Origin: Melanocharis versteri
Taxonomy: Eukaryota; Chordata; Aves; Passeriformes; Melanocharitidae
DNA length: 64,000 bases
Assembly (NCBI GenBank): GCA_013397845.1
Contig: VZTG01006663.1
Coordinates: forward strand, 1 to 64,000
Direction of reading: 5' to 3'
Shown here: positions 50,113-62,261 of the stretch, in pieces
How positions within the stretch are numbered: the stretch's first letter is position 1
Layout: each line of letters opens with the position of its first letter
The notes under the pieces: generated by a model
Seen by the model: the letters and a program-made list of their open reading frames with translations, nothing else
What the model was told of the DNA's origin: nothing
Databases searched by the model: none
Translations under genes and position numbers: made by a program

Positions 50113-52986
50113 CTGGAACAGAATAAAATAACACAGAATTTGCTACTATCTCACGAACATGGCAGATCAGAAATAAAAGCTTCATGTCTGGTTTAATGCC
50201 AGCTTTTTTCAGTTTGATTTCTCCTTTTGTTCTAAAAAGCTTTAAATATGGGATCAATGCTACCGGTATTGTAACTGAAATGATGGATTAGATACAGAGG
50301 TTCATTAAATAATAATAAAATCTGCTTTATGCAACAGACATCATGTGCAAAATTCATGAGGTACTTGAGGTCAGGGTTTTTTAATGGCCAGGGAACTAGC
50401 ACATTAAAGAAAAATGGCAAAAACATTTTTCAAACTGTGTGTATATAAATCATAACACATAAGAGTTTGTACAGGAGCTGCTGCTGTATTAGTCAAACAG
50501 GATTTTAAGGACATGAGTACATGGTTTTACTTATTTTTACTCTATATGTAGAAAACATAAACTTTCAACCTAAGAAGATTTTAGCTAAAAAATAATTCCA
50601 GATAAAATTCATGTCTCATACAGATTAGTCTGCTATAACCAATATTCAAACCAGAAAATAATGTGAGACCAAAAAATGAAAAAAAGTGTGTCATCTATTA
50701 CATAGGAGAAAAAATATTCTTTCATTTTTTTCTAAATCCAAAAATACTTCAGAAGACCTGTCCTGCCTCCACTTCATTCAGACAGAGCAGAATCTTTGGT
50801 AATAAAATGCTGAAGTACATTTTCAATAGACATTATTTAGCAGCAAATACTTCCCAGACAACTCTGAATATTTTACAGCTTCCCCCACCAGTGAGACAAT
50901 GAGTGCAGCACAATTCCTAATTGTGCAATATTTACCCACTTCATTACTTCAGAGCACTGCTATGTGTGAGATGGATGAATCTTTTGATCAGTGTAGGTAA
51001 AAAAACCTTAACTTATCTGTTGTCTCTACAATCAGCAAAAAGAGCCCATAATTACTGGCTGTGCTTAGGAATATTCCTGCTCCCTGGCTGCCAGCTTGTC
51101 TACTGCAGGAGCGAAGCCCCTCTGTGAAATAACTTCACATAGGAACTTAATTCTTCCTAGCTCGGAAGAAGGAGGTGCTCATTTTAGATATAGCTTTGAG
51201 TATTAAGGTAGTCAACCCAAATATAATGTAAGATTCCACGGAAATATTTATTCCTGACAAGTCACCTGCAAATGCATGCGAACCCACTCCAGTGAATGTT
51301 CTTTCAGTTGAATTGATTACAAGCACTTCTACCTGAAATTAAAGGTGTTACTTGATGTAAAATGAAATTATATTTTAATGCAATTTTTTTTTATTTTCTT
51401 CTCCTCTTCCTTATGTGTGTATTATTTGGTCTGTTTTCTTTCATAATATTTCATTTTCAACTCTCATAAGAAGCCATGATCTCTTTCTCTATTCCCCACA
51501 CCCCCATATACCCTCTGGTTTCAAAGCAGTTTCTGTGTCTACAAAATCTACAAAGACAGATATATATATCCATGTCACACACAGGAGACAGATAGTTTCT
51601 ATAGCTTTCGTGCATTTTAATATTATTATACACTTACATTAATGCATTGACACGCTAGCTGAAATGTCACAAGAAGATGAGAGGATGAATTTTGGACCTT
51701 TTGTACTTAGGTTGCATTCACAATCAGTACAGTGGTAAGAGATTCTTGAGGAGAGACATGGTCTTTGTCATTTAGCTTCTTTTACAGTGAAGCATTTTCC
51801 TCTTTTCCTTCAAAATTGGTTATTTTATTGAACAAGAAAAAAAAATCCCTAAACCCCTTGTAAATATTAGCAATAAAGTACACACTTTATATAAGTGTGT
51901 AGACAGTTCTGAGAATTTCAGGGGTCAAGTTTTGTCTGCCAATGTAATACCACCTGAACAGAAACAAAAGAAGCTCCCTGTTCCTGGACTTGATCAAGGT
52001 TTTTAAAGCACAATCTCATAGCCCCAGTACAGGCACTTCTAGTTAGTTTAGCTCTTCCTTGCGTCCCATTGTGGGCAAATTGTGGATTATATTTCCTGCT
52101 ACCTCCTACTAAAATTCTTGTTTCAGAGGTAGCTGACTGCTCATCTTTCTGTCAGGATAGGTTTCATCCAAAAAGTATCTTCGGATAACAGAGATTTCAA
52201 TACTGGAGAAACCAGGTGACCACCAGGTCACCAAGAAACAAATTAGCTTGACACATTATTAATTTAATACTGTCTTCACTGTGTAACTCCACTGCAGTTA
52301 TTTTCCCTGCAGGGTTCTTTTAATGACCCTCTTTGCTCCCAATCCATAGTAAATAGTCCATAGATAAAGATGTTTGGTTTTCATTATGAGCATAATTTGG
52401 CCAAGACTCAAAAAATCATGTTCTTCCTGCAGAACCTTTTTTTTTTTTTATCTGAAATATCCAGATCCTTTTCCCTGCAGAGGAGTCTAATAGTTATAAC
52501 ACCTGTGGTTTGGATTCCTTATGTCAGAAATGTTTCCGTGTGCCACTGTGGATAAGAAAGAATATGCCCAAGGAAGATTTACTATTGTGGGAAGTACAGC
52601 ATATCCACCAGTGTAGAAGAAAACAGTGCTGGAGGACATTCCGACTCTGACTCAATTTAGTGCTATTGCTATGTGCTAACAATTACATTCCTTATAAAAG
52701 TGCATGTTTGAGCCTCTATTTAAGAGCTGACTACTGCCACGAAAAGCTGGCAGCAGCTCAGGAATTTGTGTTCACCAGTTTACACTCTGGCTATCATATA
52801 ATTTGGCTTATCTGTAAAAAAAATCAGTAGCACGTTGGAAAGCAAGAGTGTGAAAATCACCCTCATTTTCAGCCAGACCATTTGAAGATACAGAGTAATG
52901 AGGTTTTGTTCTTCTGACTTTTGGGACAATGAAATTTGAAATACAGATACTGCCACCTTTCTCAGGCAGCACTCCTTTTCTGCACC

Positions 52987-53031
52987 AAATCACACATGAA
53001 GTAACTGTACGAGTTACTTCATGTGTGATTT
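52987..53031. repeat. Perfect 20-bp inverted repeat with 5-base loop
   Basis: The left arm 52987-53006 (AAATCACACATGAAGTAACT) is the exact reverse complement of the right arm 53012-53031; the loop is GTACG. Of the perfect inverted repeats noted in this window it has the longest arms, and it is not merely AT-rich. It lies deep in the 12-kb intron and does not match an element I recognise. Confidence 0.97.
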
Positions 53032-55414
53032 CATGTTACTGTACTCAAAGCCTGACTTTGAGGATGTCAATCAATTCCCTCTCAAAGCAGAGTCAGGATC
53101 TCCCAGAATTTCAGTGAATTACAGTGTCTGCTTTTCTAATCCTATGTGTTGACAGTGTTTTTACAGCTTCATAAGAAGTACAGCCTGCAGGAAGTGTGTC
53201 CAACTAAAAGCTTCTCTATTTCCGTATATAGTTCTCTGTTTCTCTACCCCCCAAAGGTCCTGGTCAGGGCCCTCAGCACACCAAGGAGCTGCAACTGCAC
53301 GGAGCAGCCCATCTAGGGGCTCCACTAAGGCCTGCACCCAGGAATTGTGCTCAAGCCTAGCTATTCCTCCTGGCACAGGCTTGATCTGTGTTGTAGATAC
53401 ATCTCTAACCAGCCCTGTAGCCTACCCATGCTCCTGCCTGCGCTGTTGCCAACCTCAGTTCTTGCTCACTTTCCCTTGCTTGCCACTCCCTGACAAGGTT
53501 GCTGAAAAATGTTCACCATGGGGATGAATGATATGCAAGGAACAGGGGCTGATTAATAACCTCAATTTGCTAAATATGGACTGCCTTATACACCCTTATT
53601 TTTAGAGCCAGTGTATTCTGATGGATTTTGCAATCAACATAATTGCCTCTACTAAAGTGAATTATATATTACATGCTATAGCTTGTGCTTTAGAAGTGAC
53701 TGATTACCATGAGAGAACAGATTCGCCAATAATATTAAAGGCCATATTAATTTGTAACATTTCATAATGAAAGATGGTCAGCGATGTTTATAAATGGGTA
53801 TTTGAACAACAAACCAGTATTGAAACATACTTCAGTAGCTGTGCAGTAAATACAGTCTATTAGCTCTTGAAAATTCTGTTCAGGCATTCACAAAATGTGG
53901 GCAATCTGAGAGTTTCAAGTGAGACTGGAAAGCCAGAGTTGCCTAAAGAAGATGTCTGTGTTTTGCCTCTTGCAAGTTTTTAAACTGTTACACCCAAAAA
54001 ACCAATTTTCATGGTTAGCTACCTTTGTTTCCTATTCTTGACTGTTCCCTTGCACTTGAAATCTCCTAAGAAACCTCTATAGATTTTGTCTTTGGATAAG
54101 ATCATAGAGATTATGACAGGTTTCATCCTAGACTCAAGAAACTGGACTGAGTACACATTATATTATACACACTTACTCAAAAAAAAACCCAAAAACCAAA
54201 CTCAGAACTTTCACCCAGAACCCACACTGGGGAGTTTTATGTTTTTGCTAAACAGGGGCTAAATCTTCCCTTTTGCCACAGTGGAGGAAAGGCCACAGCT
54301 AAATTCAATGGAAGTTCAACTGGGCCTCTGAAGACCACGGACTATGGCACCCACACACCCACCACCATGTACACAAACTTAAATTCCTTCCATAATTGTC
54401 CCACTGCCAGTGGTGTCAAAGCTTGGTTCACCCCAGATGGTGGGTGTGCTTTCAACGAACGCTCATTATCTCCACTGAGGCCAGGTTAAATTTAGGTACT
54501 CCCTGAGTCAAAATTCTGTTTTCAGAGTCAGGGTGTATAAGCCTAGTCTGTATCTAAAGAGCAAAGAAAATAGCAAGTACTGCAAGGTCTAAGGGTTTCA
54601 AAGTGCCCTGTGGGCAGACAGTTCTCCCTCTACATGCTAGTGCCTGCTTCAGATGGAGAATTACAGGACAATCAGCACAAAATATGTCTGCAGGATGCAA
54701 AGCATGAAATTAACTTATTTAAACATTGGGATTTTTAGGACTATTTCACACCATCTTTAGGTCACCTCAGCTTTTAGTCAATAGAAAAAAAAATGCCCTT
54801 AGCAACAGTTACTGAGTTTCACTTACTCTTAAAAAAATTATTACAATTCTGGCATGGACAAATAGGTCACCACAGAACCCTGTGTATCTATAAAAGAACC
54901 ACACTCTTTAGTAATTGCTAATAACATTAAGTTAGAAGGAAGACCATGATCAGGTTTATGTACATTAAATTGCCAAATCTTCAAAACTTTAACTTACGAA
55001 ACACTTCTCTCCTTCTCTACTCTTTGCTCTTTGATGCAATTCTTTCCCATAACATTTCAGGAAAGCAATTTGATTATAGATTTACATGAGCAGAGGACTT
55101 CCTTTCATAAACCAAGGGCAAGAAAGAAACCAAACTTCAAACTACCAAAGAGATCAAGAACTAGAAAAAGGAAAATTCATCTTCAACATACAGAAGTCCC
55201 CAGATTATGATGGCCTTGGAAAATCCTGCAGGGTGACAAAAAACTGGTATGAGAGAAAGGTCACCCAAGCTACATAAACTATAGGATCAGACGAAGAATA
55301 TCCAGTTGTCAAATATAATTTAAAATTGTATCCATTGAATTACTTCATGCTTCTTGGTATTATTGAAATGCTTTCAATTTGCCATTATGGTCACATTTTC
55401 AGAGAGTCAGAAAG

Positions 55415-55690
55415 CCTACAACTCCAGAGACAATGGGGCAGGAAAAGACAGGAGAAGTAGAGCACGTCAGAGTGCCACCACTGCTGCCTCCACACCGTTC
55501 TAACCTGGACCACCCACAGTGATGGGGAGCACCAAGATTCCACTAGGGTTAGCCTTCAAATAGCCACAGAGCCCACAGCTCCAGGGACACTGGTGCTGGA
55601 GAGGACATGCCAGGCTGATCACAGTAGCGCACCAACATTGCTTCCTCCACACCTTTCTAATCTGGGTCGCTCGTGGTGATGGGATGAGGG
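55415..55690. repeat. Diverged tandem dimer, period about 157 bp
   Basis: Two related segments, about 55415-55528 and 55572-55685, share landmarks at a constant offset of 157: ACA-CTCCAG-GACA, a CACGTCAG/CACAGTAG-like middle, then CCTCCACAC..TTCTAA.CTGG and GTGATGGG. The second copy runs directly into the CR1 copy that follows. Confidence 0.75.
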
Positions 55691-56069
55691 AGGCTGAGGT
55701 CTCTTCGCTTTTCAGCCTAGAAAAGAGAAGTCTTAGGGGAGATCTCATTGCAGTCTACAGCTTCTTTGTCAGGGGAAGAGGAGGGGCAGGCACTGATCTC
55801 CTCTCTGTAGTGACCAGTGACAAGGCCTGAAGTTGTGTCCAGGGAGGTTTAGGTTGGATATTAGAAAAAGGTTCTTCACCCAGAGGGTTGTTAGGTACTG
55901 GAACAGGCTCCCCAGGGAAGTGGTCACAGCACCAAGACTGTCAGAGTCTAAGCAGTGTTTGAGCAATACTCTCAGGCACATGCTGTGGTTCTTAGGGTGT
56001 CCTGTGCAAGGCCAGGAGGTGGACTTCAATGATCCCTGTGATTCCCTTCCAACGCATGATATTCTATGA
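55690..56069 (+). mobile_element. CR1 LINE, 5'-truncated 3' end
   Basis: This is a typical avian CR1 3' segment in plus orientation. It has GAGGCTGAGG, then GGGGAGATCTCATTGCAGTC, a conserved block AGGTTTAGGTTGGATATTAG, then TACTGGAACAGGCTCCCCAG, and an end at ATTCTATGA. The block at about 55833-55930 still reads as the eroded C-terminal CR1 ORF2 peptide (FRLDIRKRFFTQRVVRYWNR). There is no intact reverse transcriptase. Confidence 0.93.
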
Positions 56070-57106
56070 AACCTGTTTCGTTTACTCAACATAGTAACTG
56101 GAAATAAATTCAGAAAATTCCAAGTTAAGTTTATGAATCTCAGAATTCTGATAAGAAATTTTATTTCTTTTTATAGGAGACCTAGATGCAGATTATCAAT
56201 GCTTTTAAAACAGTACCGCAGAAACATGAACATGGATCACTTACCCTTTCTCATGTATGCATATAAATGCATTGGCCAAACACATTTTCCATGCTCCTCA
56301 TATTATGGGAATAAGTTACACTTTTATGGAAAGAATAATTCAGGTAAGCACAAAACTCTGAAGTGGTGAGATGACTGGGAAGCATTATCAGGAAATGCCT
56401 CCTGGTTATAGAGCCCTCATTGCAGTGATTTGTCAATGTCAGAATTAGCAAGGATCAGAACAAAATTCAGGCCATGCTTGTTGAAGTGAGACTTTCATCA
56501 TATATATGACAGAGATAGCATCTAATGAGTGGATAATGTATCTCTGCAGAGAAATATAATGGTATACGAATTCAGGAGTGGGAAAAAATACTGTAGGTCA
56601 CCTCTTCCACCTTTCTGCTAATGTAAGTGTCTTTCCTAAAGCTCATTTGATTCAGTTCTGCCCAGATCAAATTTTATGCACATCAAGCAGTGACACCAGC
56701 CACATTTTTCTTGAGGGGCTGTTTTTCTTGGTAGACTGTACTCCTCACTGCCACCTAGATCTTAGTCAATATACTCTGTATATGTAGCTTCCTAAAGGCA
56801 AGTCATCCACTTAAGGAGTCAAAACCCAGTCTTAGAAACAATTTAGTATGTTACCTGAGTTCTTGTGGGAAAAGTCTGTTTCTTACGAGAAATCCAGAAA
56901 ATTTTGAGACACAGGTCCTTAACAGAGGGATGTGTATTAAGGACTTAAAAGAATTGCTCGCAAGAGTCATTGTTGACATAGTCTGACATTAGCTGTTGAA
57001 AAAATGGGAACTGCGAATCAAGATTGGAGATTATAGAATGGCAGAGCTCTCCAGAGACTATTTACACATTCTTCGTAAATTCTCATGGCATGAATTTTAA
57101 CAAATT

Positions 57107-57120
57107 TATATATATATATA
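57107..57120. repeat. (TA)n microsatellite
   Basis: Seven TA units lie in AT-rich intron sequence. Confidence 0.85.
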
Positions 57121-59010
57121 TGACAATTTGTATCAAAAGTGCTTCTGTGCTACCAGTTTTGCCCCAGGCTATTGACTCATAGTTACGGGTTGATTTCCAG
57201 AGATGCTGAGCACACACAGTGTTCCAGCAGAGTTCAGGTTACCAACAGGGATCAGTATTTCTCAAATACAAATTGCTTACTAATAAGCTGTTGCCAAGGA
57301 AATCCTTGCTGTGCATTTGGGCAAAGAAAATATATAATGCATTCTCCGTACTGTTCTCCTTCCAAACAGTCACTCTATGGTAAAGGGTTCAGAAAGACAA
57401 ATGAGAGAGAAAATTCCTGGACTACTCAAATTTTCATAGAGGGATTTGAAGCTAAGCATGTAAAATAAGTAGGCAATAGACTCTAAAGAAAAAATTCTTT
57501 GAAAATTTTCAACCTGTGAAAAACACGATACATTATTGCAGTTACTTTTTGTGCGCTATGTACTTTTTAGCATTACTGCGAGTTTGGGAGAGAAGAGGGA
57601 AATGAGCCAGGGGAAATGGCTCATGTTCAGAACAGAGCAGCAGAGGCAGAACACAGAGAGGTCTCCGTCAGTTTACTTTTAAGCAATAGGAAAGTATTAT
57701 TAGGAAGAAAGTGTTGTTCAGACTAACTTGTTAGCTGATTAGCAAGTATATTTAATGAGGAAAGACTTGTGCCTTCTTAAAAATACTGGAGAACGACAAT
57801 GAAACAACTTTGACACAGCAAAAGTAAATGGTTACCTCATTTTACTGTAACACAGGATAGACAACAAACTGATGACTATTTAAAGAACTGCAGCATTTAT
57901 CCAGACAAGTATTTTACACTTTTAAAGGGAGCAATTAATCAAGACTTCCCCCACCCCCCATGGTTGCTCTAATTTCCTAGGAGATTGCCTTTGTAGTACA
58001 TGACTTTACCTGAAAGGCTACTGAAAATACGTAACATTTTCAAACTTGTCCTTTTTCATAGCAGCAGAATTTAAGATTTTGCTTTGAGTATACAGAAAAA
58101 TAGCTTCTGCAGTCCTCCTCCATTTTTAACTCATTTGAGAGAAATGCACACAAATAAAATTACAGTGCTCAAACAACATCCTGTTGCAACTGTATAGATG
58201 CAGTTGACTTTTGTCTTCTAGTATGAGTCCAAGCCTCCTTAAGACTGTAAGTGACTGTGGCACTTTCTAAATTTTATTCTTTCTCTCCTTTGAGCATATT
58301 TCTTTTTTTTAATATGCATTTAACTGTAAGAAAAAGTCTGATATGTCACAGATACTTTTGAGTCTAACCATCAGCAAAAGTTCCCTAGAGAAAATGAGTA
58401 AAAATTACTAATTCTTCACGTTTTATACATCTGAAATTCTTATAAGTCTCTTACATTGTCACAACTATGTTAAATTAAACCTAAAGAATAAAAGTTTAAA
58501 AAGCCAAATAATTGCTATTTTGTTGTGAATGGAAATTTTCCCTAACATTTCGTATTTTTTATTTATTCAAAAAAGAGAACAGTAATGGACTAAATGCCTC
58601 AAATTTGCAACAGCTGTGAGTCACTAAACCTCCAAGAAAACCTGACAGGTTCCATTAGAACTGAGACCAAATGCACATGGAATAACAATTTCATATGTGG
58701 CATTATATTTGTCCTTTCTGGGATGCAGTTGTCTTGACTAGCCTCCATATGTAATTAATTCTTAATGATAACCTGTTTATAGTGTTTCACAAAAAAAAAT
58801 CTGCCAGTTACAAAATTATATCCGTAAGAGAGGATAATTACAAGTAGGTCACATGGTCAGCCACTAGCTGTGTTCATTCCAAGAGCCAGTTTTTCTGAAC
58901 TGAGATCCAATCCTATTTGTCACAAAACCTAATCATAATTCAGGGATATGACTTAACCCACAGGAAAAACAAAGTTATTTGAACTGCACTGTCCTTAATA
59001 ATAGTAGTTG

Positions 59011-59123
59011 CTATTATTATTATTATTATTATTATTACTATTATTATTATTATTNNNNNNNNNNNNNNNNNNNNNNNNNNNNTATTATTATTATTATTAC
59101 TACTACTACTACTACTACTACTA
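59011..59123. repeat. Compound (ATT)n-(ACT)n microsatellite with assembly gap
   Basis: ATT repeats run into a 28-base block of N (59055-59082), resume as ATT, then become ACT repeats. True length is unknown; the N block replaces unresolved repeat. Confidence 0.95.
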
Positions 59124-62100
59124 ATTTTCACTAACATAATCACACTAAAACCAATAGGATTCTACAAAGAATGACATGTCCTGCCTGGGTGCACTCCAAG
59201 ACATATGGCATTAAAATGGGACTTCAACAGATGGAACTTAAGGACCTGCCTTTGAAAAATTACTTGCAATTTGAGGAATCTCTCTTGACAACACTGAAAG
59301 CATGATTTTCAAGAAAAGGAGAGAGATTTTCAGCGCTTTATGAAAATAAGCAGTTCCTCAGTAACTTCAGAATGAACATAGTCAATATTTTGGAAATTAC
59401 AATCAAAAGGCTATTTTCCATTTTGACATAAATTAAATTAATCCAAGCCCTCTTTTTGCCACCATGATGTAGCAGTGCACTACAGCTTTATTATGAGAAT
59501 GTGTCTTTTTTTGACATATTGGAAGATTCTTTTTGTATATCTTTTTCAGTTATACTTTCTACCAAAAACTATTTTTTTAAGGCAAATATTTGGTATTACA
59601 AGCTTACATAGATCAAATTATATTTTAGAGAAGATATGAACACTTTATACAAAAATGTAAGGATTATTTGTTTCTTAGTTAGTTCTGGTAAGAAACTAAC
59701 ACACAATATCTCAATCCCATTTAATTTCTTGTTTAAGATAAATTATTTTCCTGGCAGGGGGTTTCATTCTGGACAGTAGCCCAGCTATGAGTGAGTAAAG
59801 ATGAATTGTTGGGATTAATTTTTAAATTAAAATAAAATTCTAGAGTATTTTCAAAGACTTTTAAAATTAGGTTAATGCCAAAGAAAGTGATTTGCGTTGT
59901 TAGTAACTTTGATCAAGGAAGATTACAGAGAGTTTACTTTTTGCTGGTCTTGAGAGACTTCTAATGCCTGCCACAGTCATTAATTTTAGAGGGCGCAGTT
60001 TCAAGCTTGTTCAGGACAAGTCCATGAAATTGGTAGCACTGCACAGCACCATAATGCATGATAACTATGAAATGCATTTGCATATCTGTAATAACATAAA
60101 TTCTATTTACTGTAGTTTTCAGGAACTAACAATTACTGTGAAAATCTGCAGAACCTATTTGGTATATATTTGAGGTGAAATTTATCCTTTAATATTCTCA
60201 AAATGTTTCAAACCTACTTTAGATTTGTTTTGATTCCTTAAATATTTTGATCTTCCTGTATTCCTCTGATCACCGTTGTTTACAAGGCGAATGCTAATTT
60301 CTGGGACTCGGATGATGATAACCTGATAAGAACAGTATTGAAAAGGTGCCCTAAAAGTTTATTTTCCTGTAAATTCTCTAGCATTACACAGTTCTGGTGG
60401 GACACAGCCACCTTTGGTAGCTCCAGTGCAGTGCTCTGGCCCTGTTGCCCGGGGAAGCTGTGGGTCTGTTTCGTACAGGATTGCACTTCTGGCTCATGAC
60501 ACGGAAGGAGCAACGAGACAGCAGGATTGGAGGGTTTGCCTCCCCTTCCTTCTCCCCTCTGCAACCAAAGAGCTCAAACACAGCCGCTGAAACATACTTA
60601 AACCTCAAATGCTCTCAAAGGAGTACACTTACTGTTCAACAAAGGCACCTCCCTGCACGATGAAGACACTGATTCCAAGTTTAATTCTGTACTCCTGCCA
60701 TGCAAAACCTGGACAGATTATACAGTATTTCTATTTACTGACTAAGGTTCATAATTCATTGACCAATCCACTGATCAGCTATGACAGGAAAGTTAGTGTC
60801 TCCTACTTTAGACCACAGGATATTAATAGAAACTTTCTCAGCCTGACCTCAAGTTCAGACATGTTAAGCATATAATTATTTATTAAAATCACCCTGGTGA
60901 TGTGATACAAAGTACAGCTGAACAACTCAATGTCTCTTAAACCATAGTTAATTACTTGCTGATCTTTAACATATTAGGGGACTATAATGAAGTAATAAAT
61001 GGTAAATCAATCATTTTTTCTTCAGCAACTAATTTCCTCATATGGAGTGGCTAAGCACACATGTGTAGTAAGAATCCCTCCTCCTTGGGAGCTTTCAATA
61101 ACTATTTACTGGACATCTTCAAGTATCAGTAAAAAATTTAACATTTTTCTACTCCTATAGGATTAGGAAACTGTCATATTTTCAAACTCTACCTTGAAGA
61201 TGCACAGCTCTACTGAGAGTCTCAGCTTAAAATTGCTTTATTTGGCAATGCATTTGAAATTAAATTGTGTCTGCTCCAAAAAGGAAGGAAGCATCTATTG
61301 GAACCATCCATCCCCGAAGTCTTCAGCTCTCGAGAGTATAGAATCCAAATTACAAGTTAACACTCACCTAAATTTCTGCAAAGCTCTAAAAAGAGATTTT
61401 CATGGTCTGAAGTTTTGAAAATATAACCTATCATATACATGCTCAGTTACCTAAATAAGTGACCTGGTCTTCAGATGAGCTCAGTACTAAGAGTTTGGAT
61501 TAGAATGAACGGGAGGTTGCTCATGGTTCTACTTTCTTTAAAAATTAGGTCATTATTTGATGTACAGAGGCACCTAATTTTGTTATCTTTTTTTTTCCTG
61601 ATACATAACTACCTATTGTCTTCAAATTTTTCTGTCTAAGCACACATCAGTAGTTACAATATATAATTTATTAATAAATCCCTAAGACACAGGCAAATAA
61701 ACAAGGTAATTTCTAATACAGTTCATATTAGAACTATATTAGTTTTTATAACAAGTAATTTTCCATACAGTGTGTATTATAAATAAGAGTTCTAAATTAG
61801 GCACATCTTTGGGTCTCAATCTGATAATAACCATTGCACAACCATCAATAAAGCTCCTCTCAGTGTCCTCTGCTCCACTGAGATTCTCTCGCTGTAAATA
61901 ATTACACTTGCTGGAGCAAACACAGTATGTAAACAGCAAGGTGGGTTTTGATGAGTCTTGAATTTTGGGGCTTGGGTTTTTTTCTTTTGTCCTCAGATCC
62001 ACTCCAAAATATGACTTTTATAAGCTTCTGATAAACTTTGAAAAAAGTAACAACACATTCATTTCAATATCAGCAGCTCTTGCACAGGAATTACATGACA

Positions 62101-62209
62101 TATAATTATGTTTTAACAGTGGGATGGTGAAACAAGACAGATTGCAATGATGCATTCATTAATATAATGCATAATTTCCAAAAGAAATAGGAAATATTTC
62201 TACACTGAC

Positions 62210-62261
62210 CATAGTCTGTGTTTTCCGGCTCCCAACAATTTGATGGCCAAAAATAGGGCGT
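62210..62261 (-). CDS. RGS7: RGS7 exon: DEP-to-DHEX junction
   Basis: This is the first RGS7 exon in the window in transcript order. It is 52 nt, with acceptor ctatag and donor GTCAGT. It translates to TPYFWPSNCWEPENTDY plus the first base of the next alanine. This is the conserved Trp-rich stretch that closes the DEP domain and starts the DHEX helical extension, the part that contacts membrane anchors R7BP and GPR158/179 (family knowledge). The 5' neighbour exon, which should encode the end of DEP, was not found between 62262 and 64000, so the upstream intron is longer than 1.7 kb. The next exon is 12.1 kb downstream. Confidence 0.94.

Larger units (their letters stand above)
50113..62209 (-). 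other. RGS7: RGS7 intron, 12.1 kb
   Basis: Donor is GTCAGT and acceptor TTCCAG. It contains a perfect 20-bp hairpin (52987-53031), a 157-bp-period tandem dimer next to a CR1 3' end (55415-56069), a TA microsatellite (57107-57120) and a gapped ATT/ACT microsatellite (59011-59123). A locally GC-richer patch near 53.2-53.5 kb shows no coding match. Confidence 0.82.
7600..62261 (-). other. RGS7: RGS7 gene, 3' three quarters (gene span visible in window)
   Basis: RGS7 is an R7-family regulator of G-protein signalling. It is a GTPase-activating protein for Gi/o alpha subunits, acts mainly in neurons, and works as an obligate dimer with G-beta-5; membrane anchoring comes from R7BP, GPR158 or GPR179 (family knowledge). 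Fourteen coding exons are visible on the minus strand. Twelve are constitutive-looking and two are alternative terminal exons. All junctions have AG acceptors and GT donors, and phases agree at every join; total coding length with the proximal terminal exon is 1155 nt (384 aa plus stop). Domain order is DHEX end, linker, GGL, RGS, variable tail. From remembered mammalian RGS7 (about 490 aa), roughly 110 N-terminal residues, including most of the DEP domain and the start codon, lie beyond base 64000. RGS6 is the closest alternative, but the GVLKKRP-type RGS motifs read FWLAVEDLKKRP and PGCVNTTEVD, which fit RGS7. Confidence 0.97.

Noticed and set aside
53200..53530. GC-richer patch in the 12-kb intron as a possible extra exon
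   Set aside because: No acceptor/donor pair gives a frame consistent with RGS7, and no protein family is recognised.
55833..56069. 78-codon open frame resembling a protein C-terminus
   Set aside because: It is the eroded end of CR1 ORF2, covered by the mobile element entry, not a host gene.
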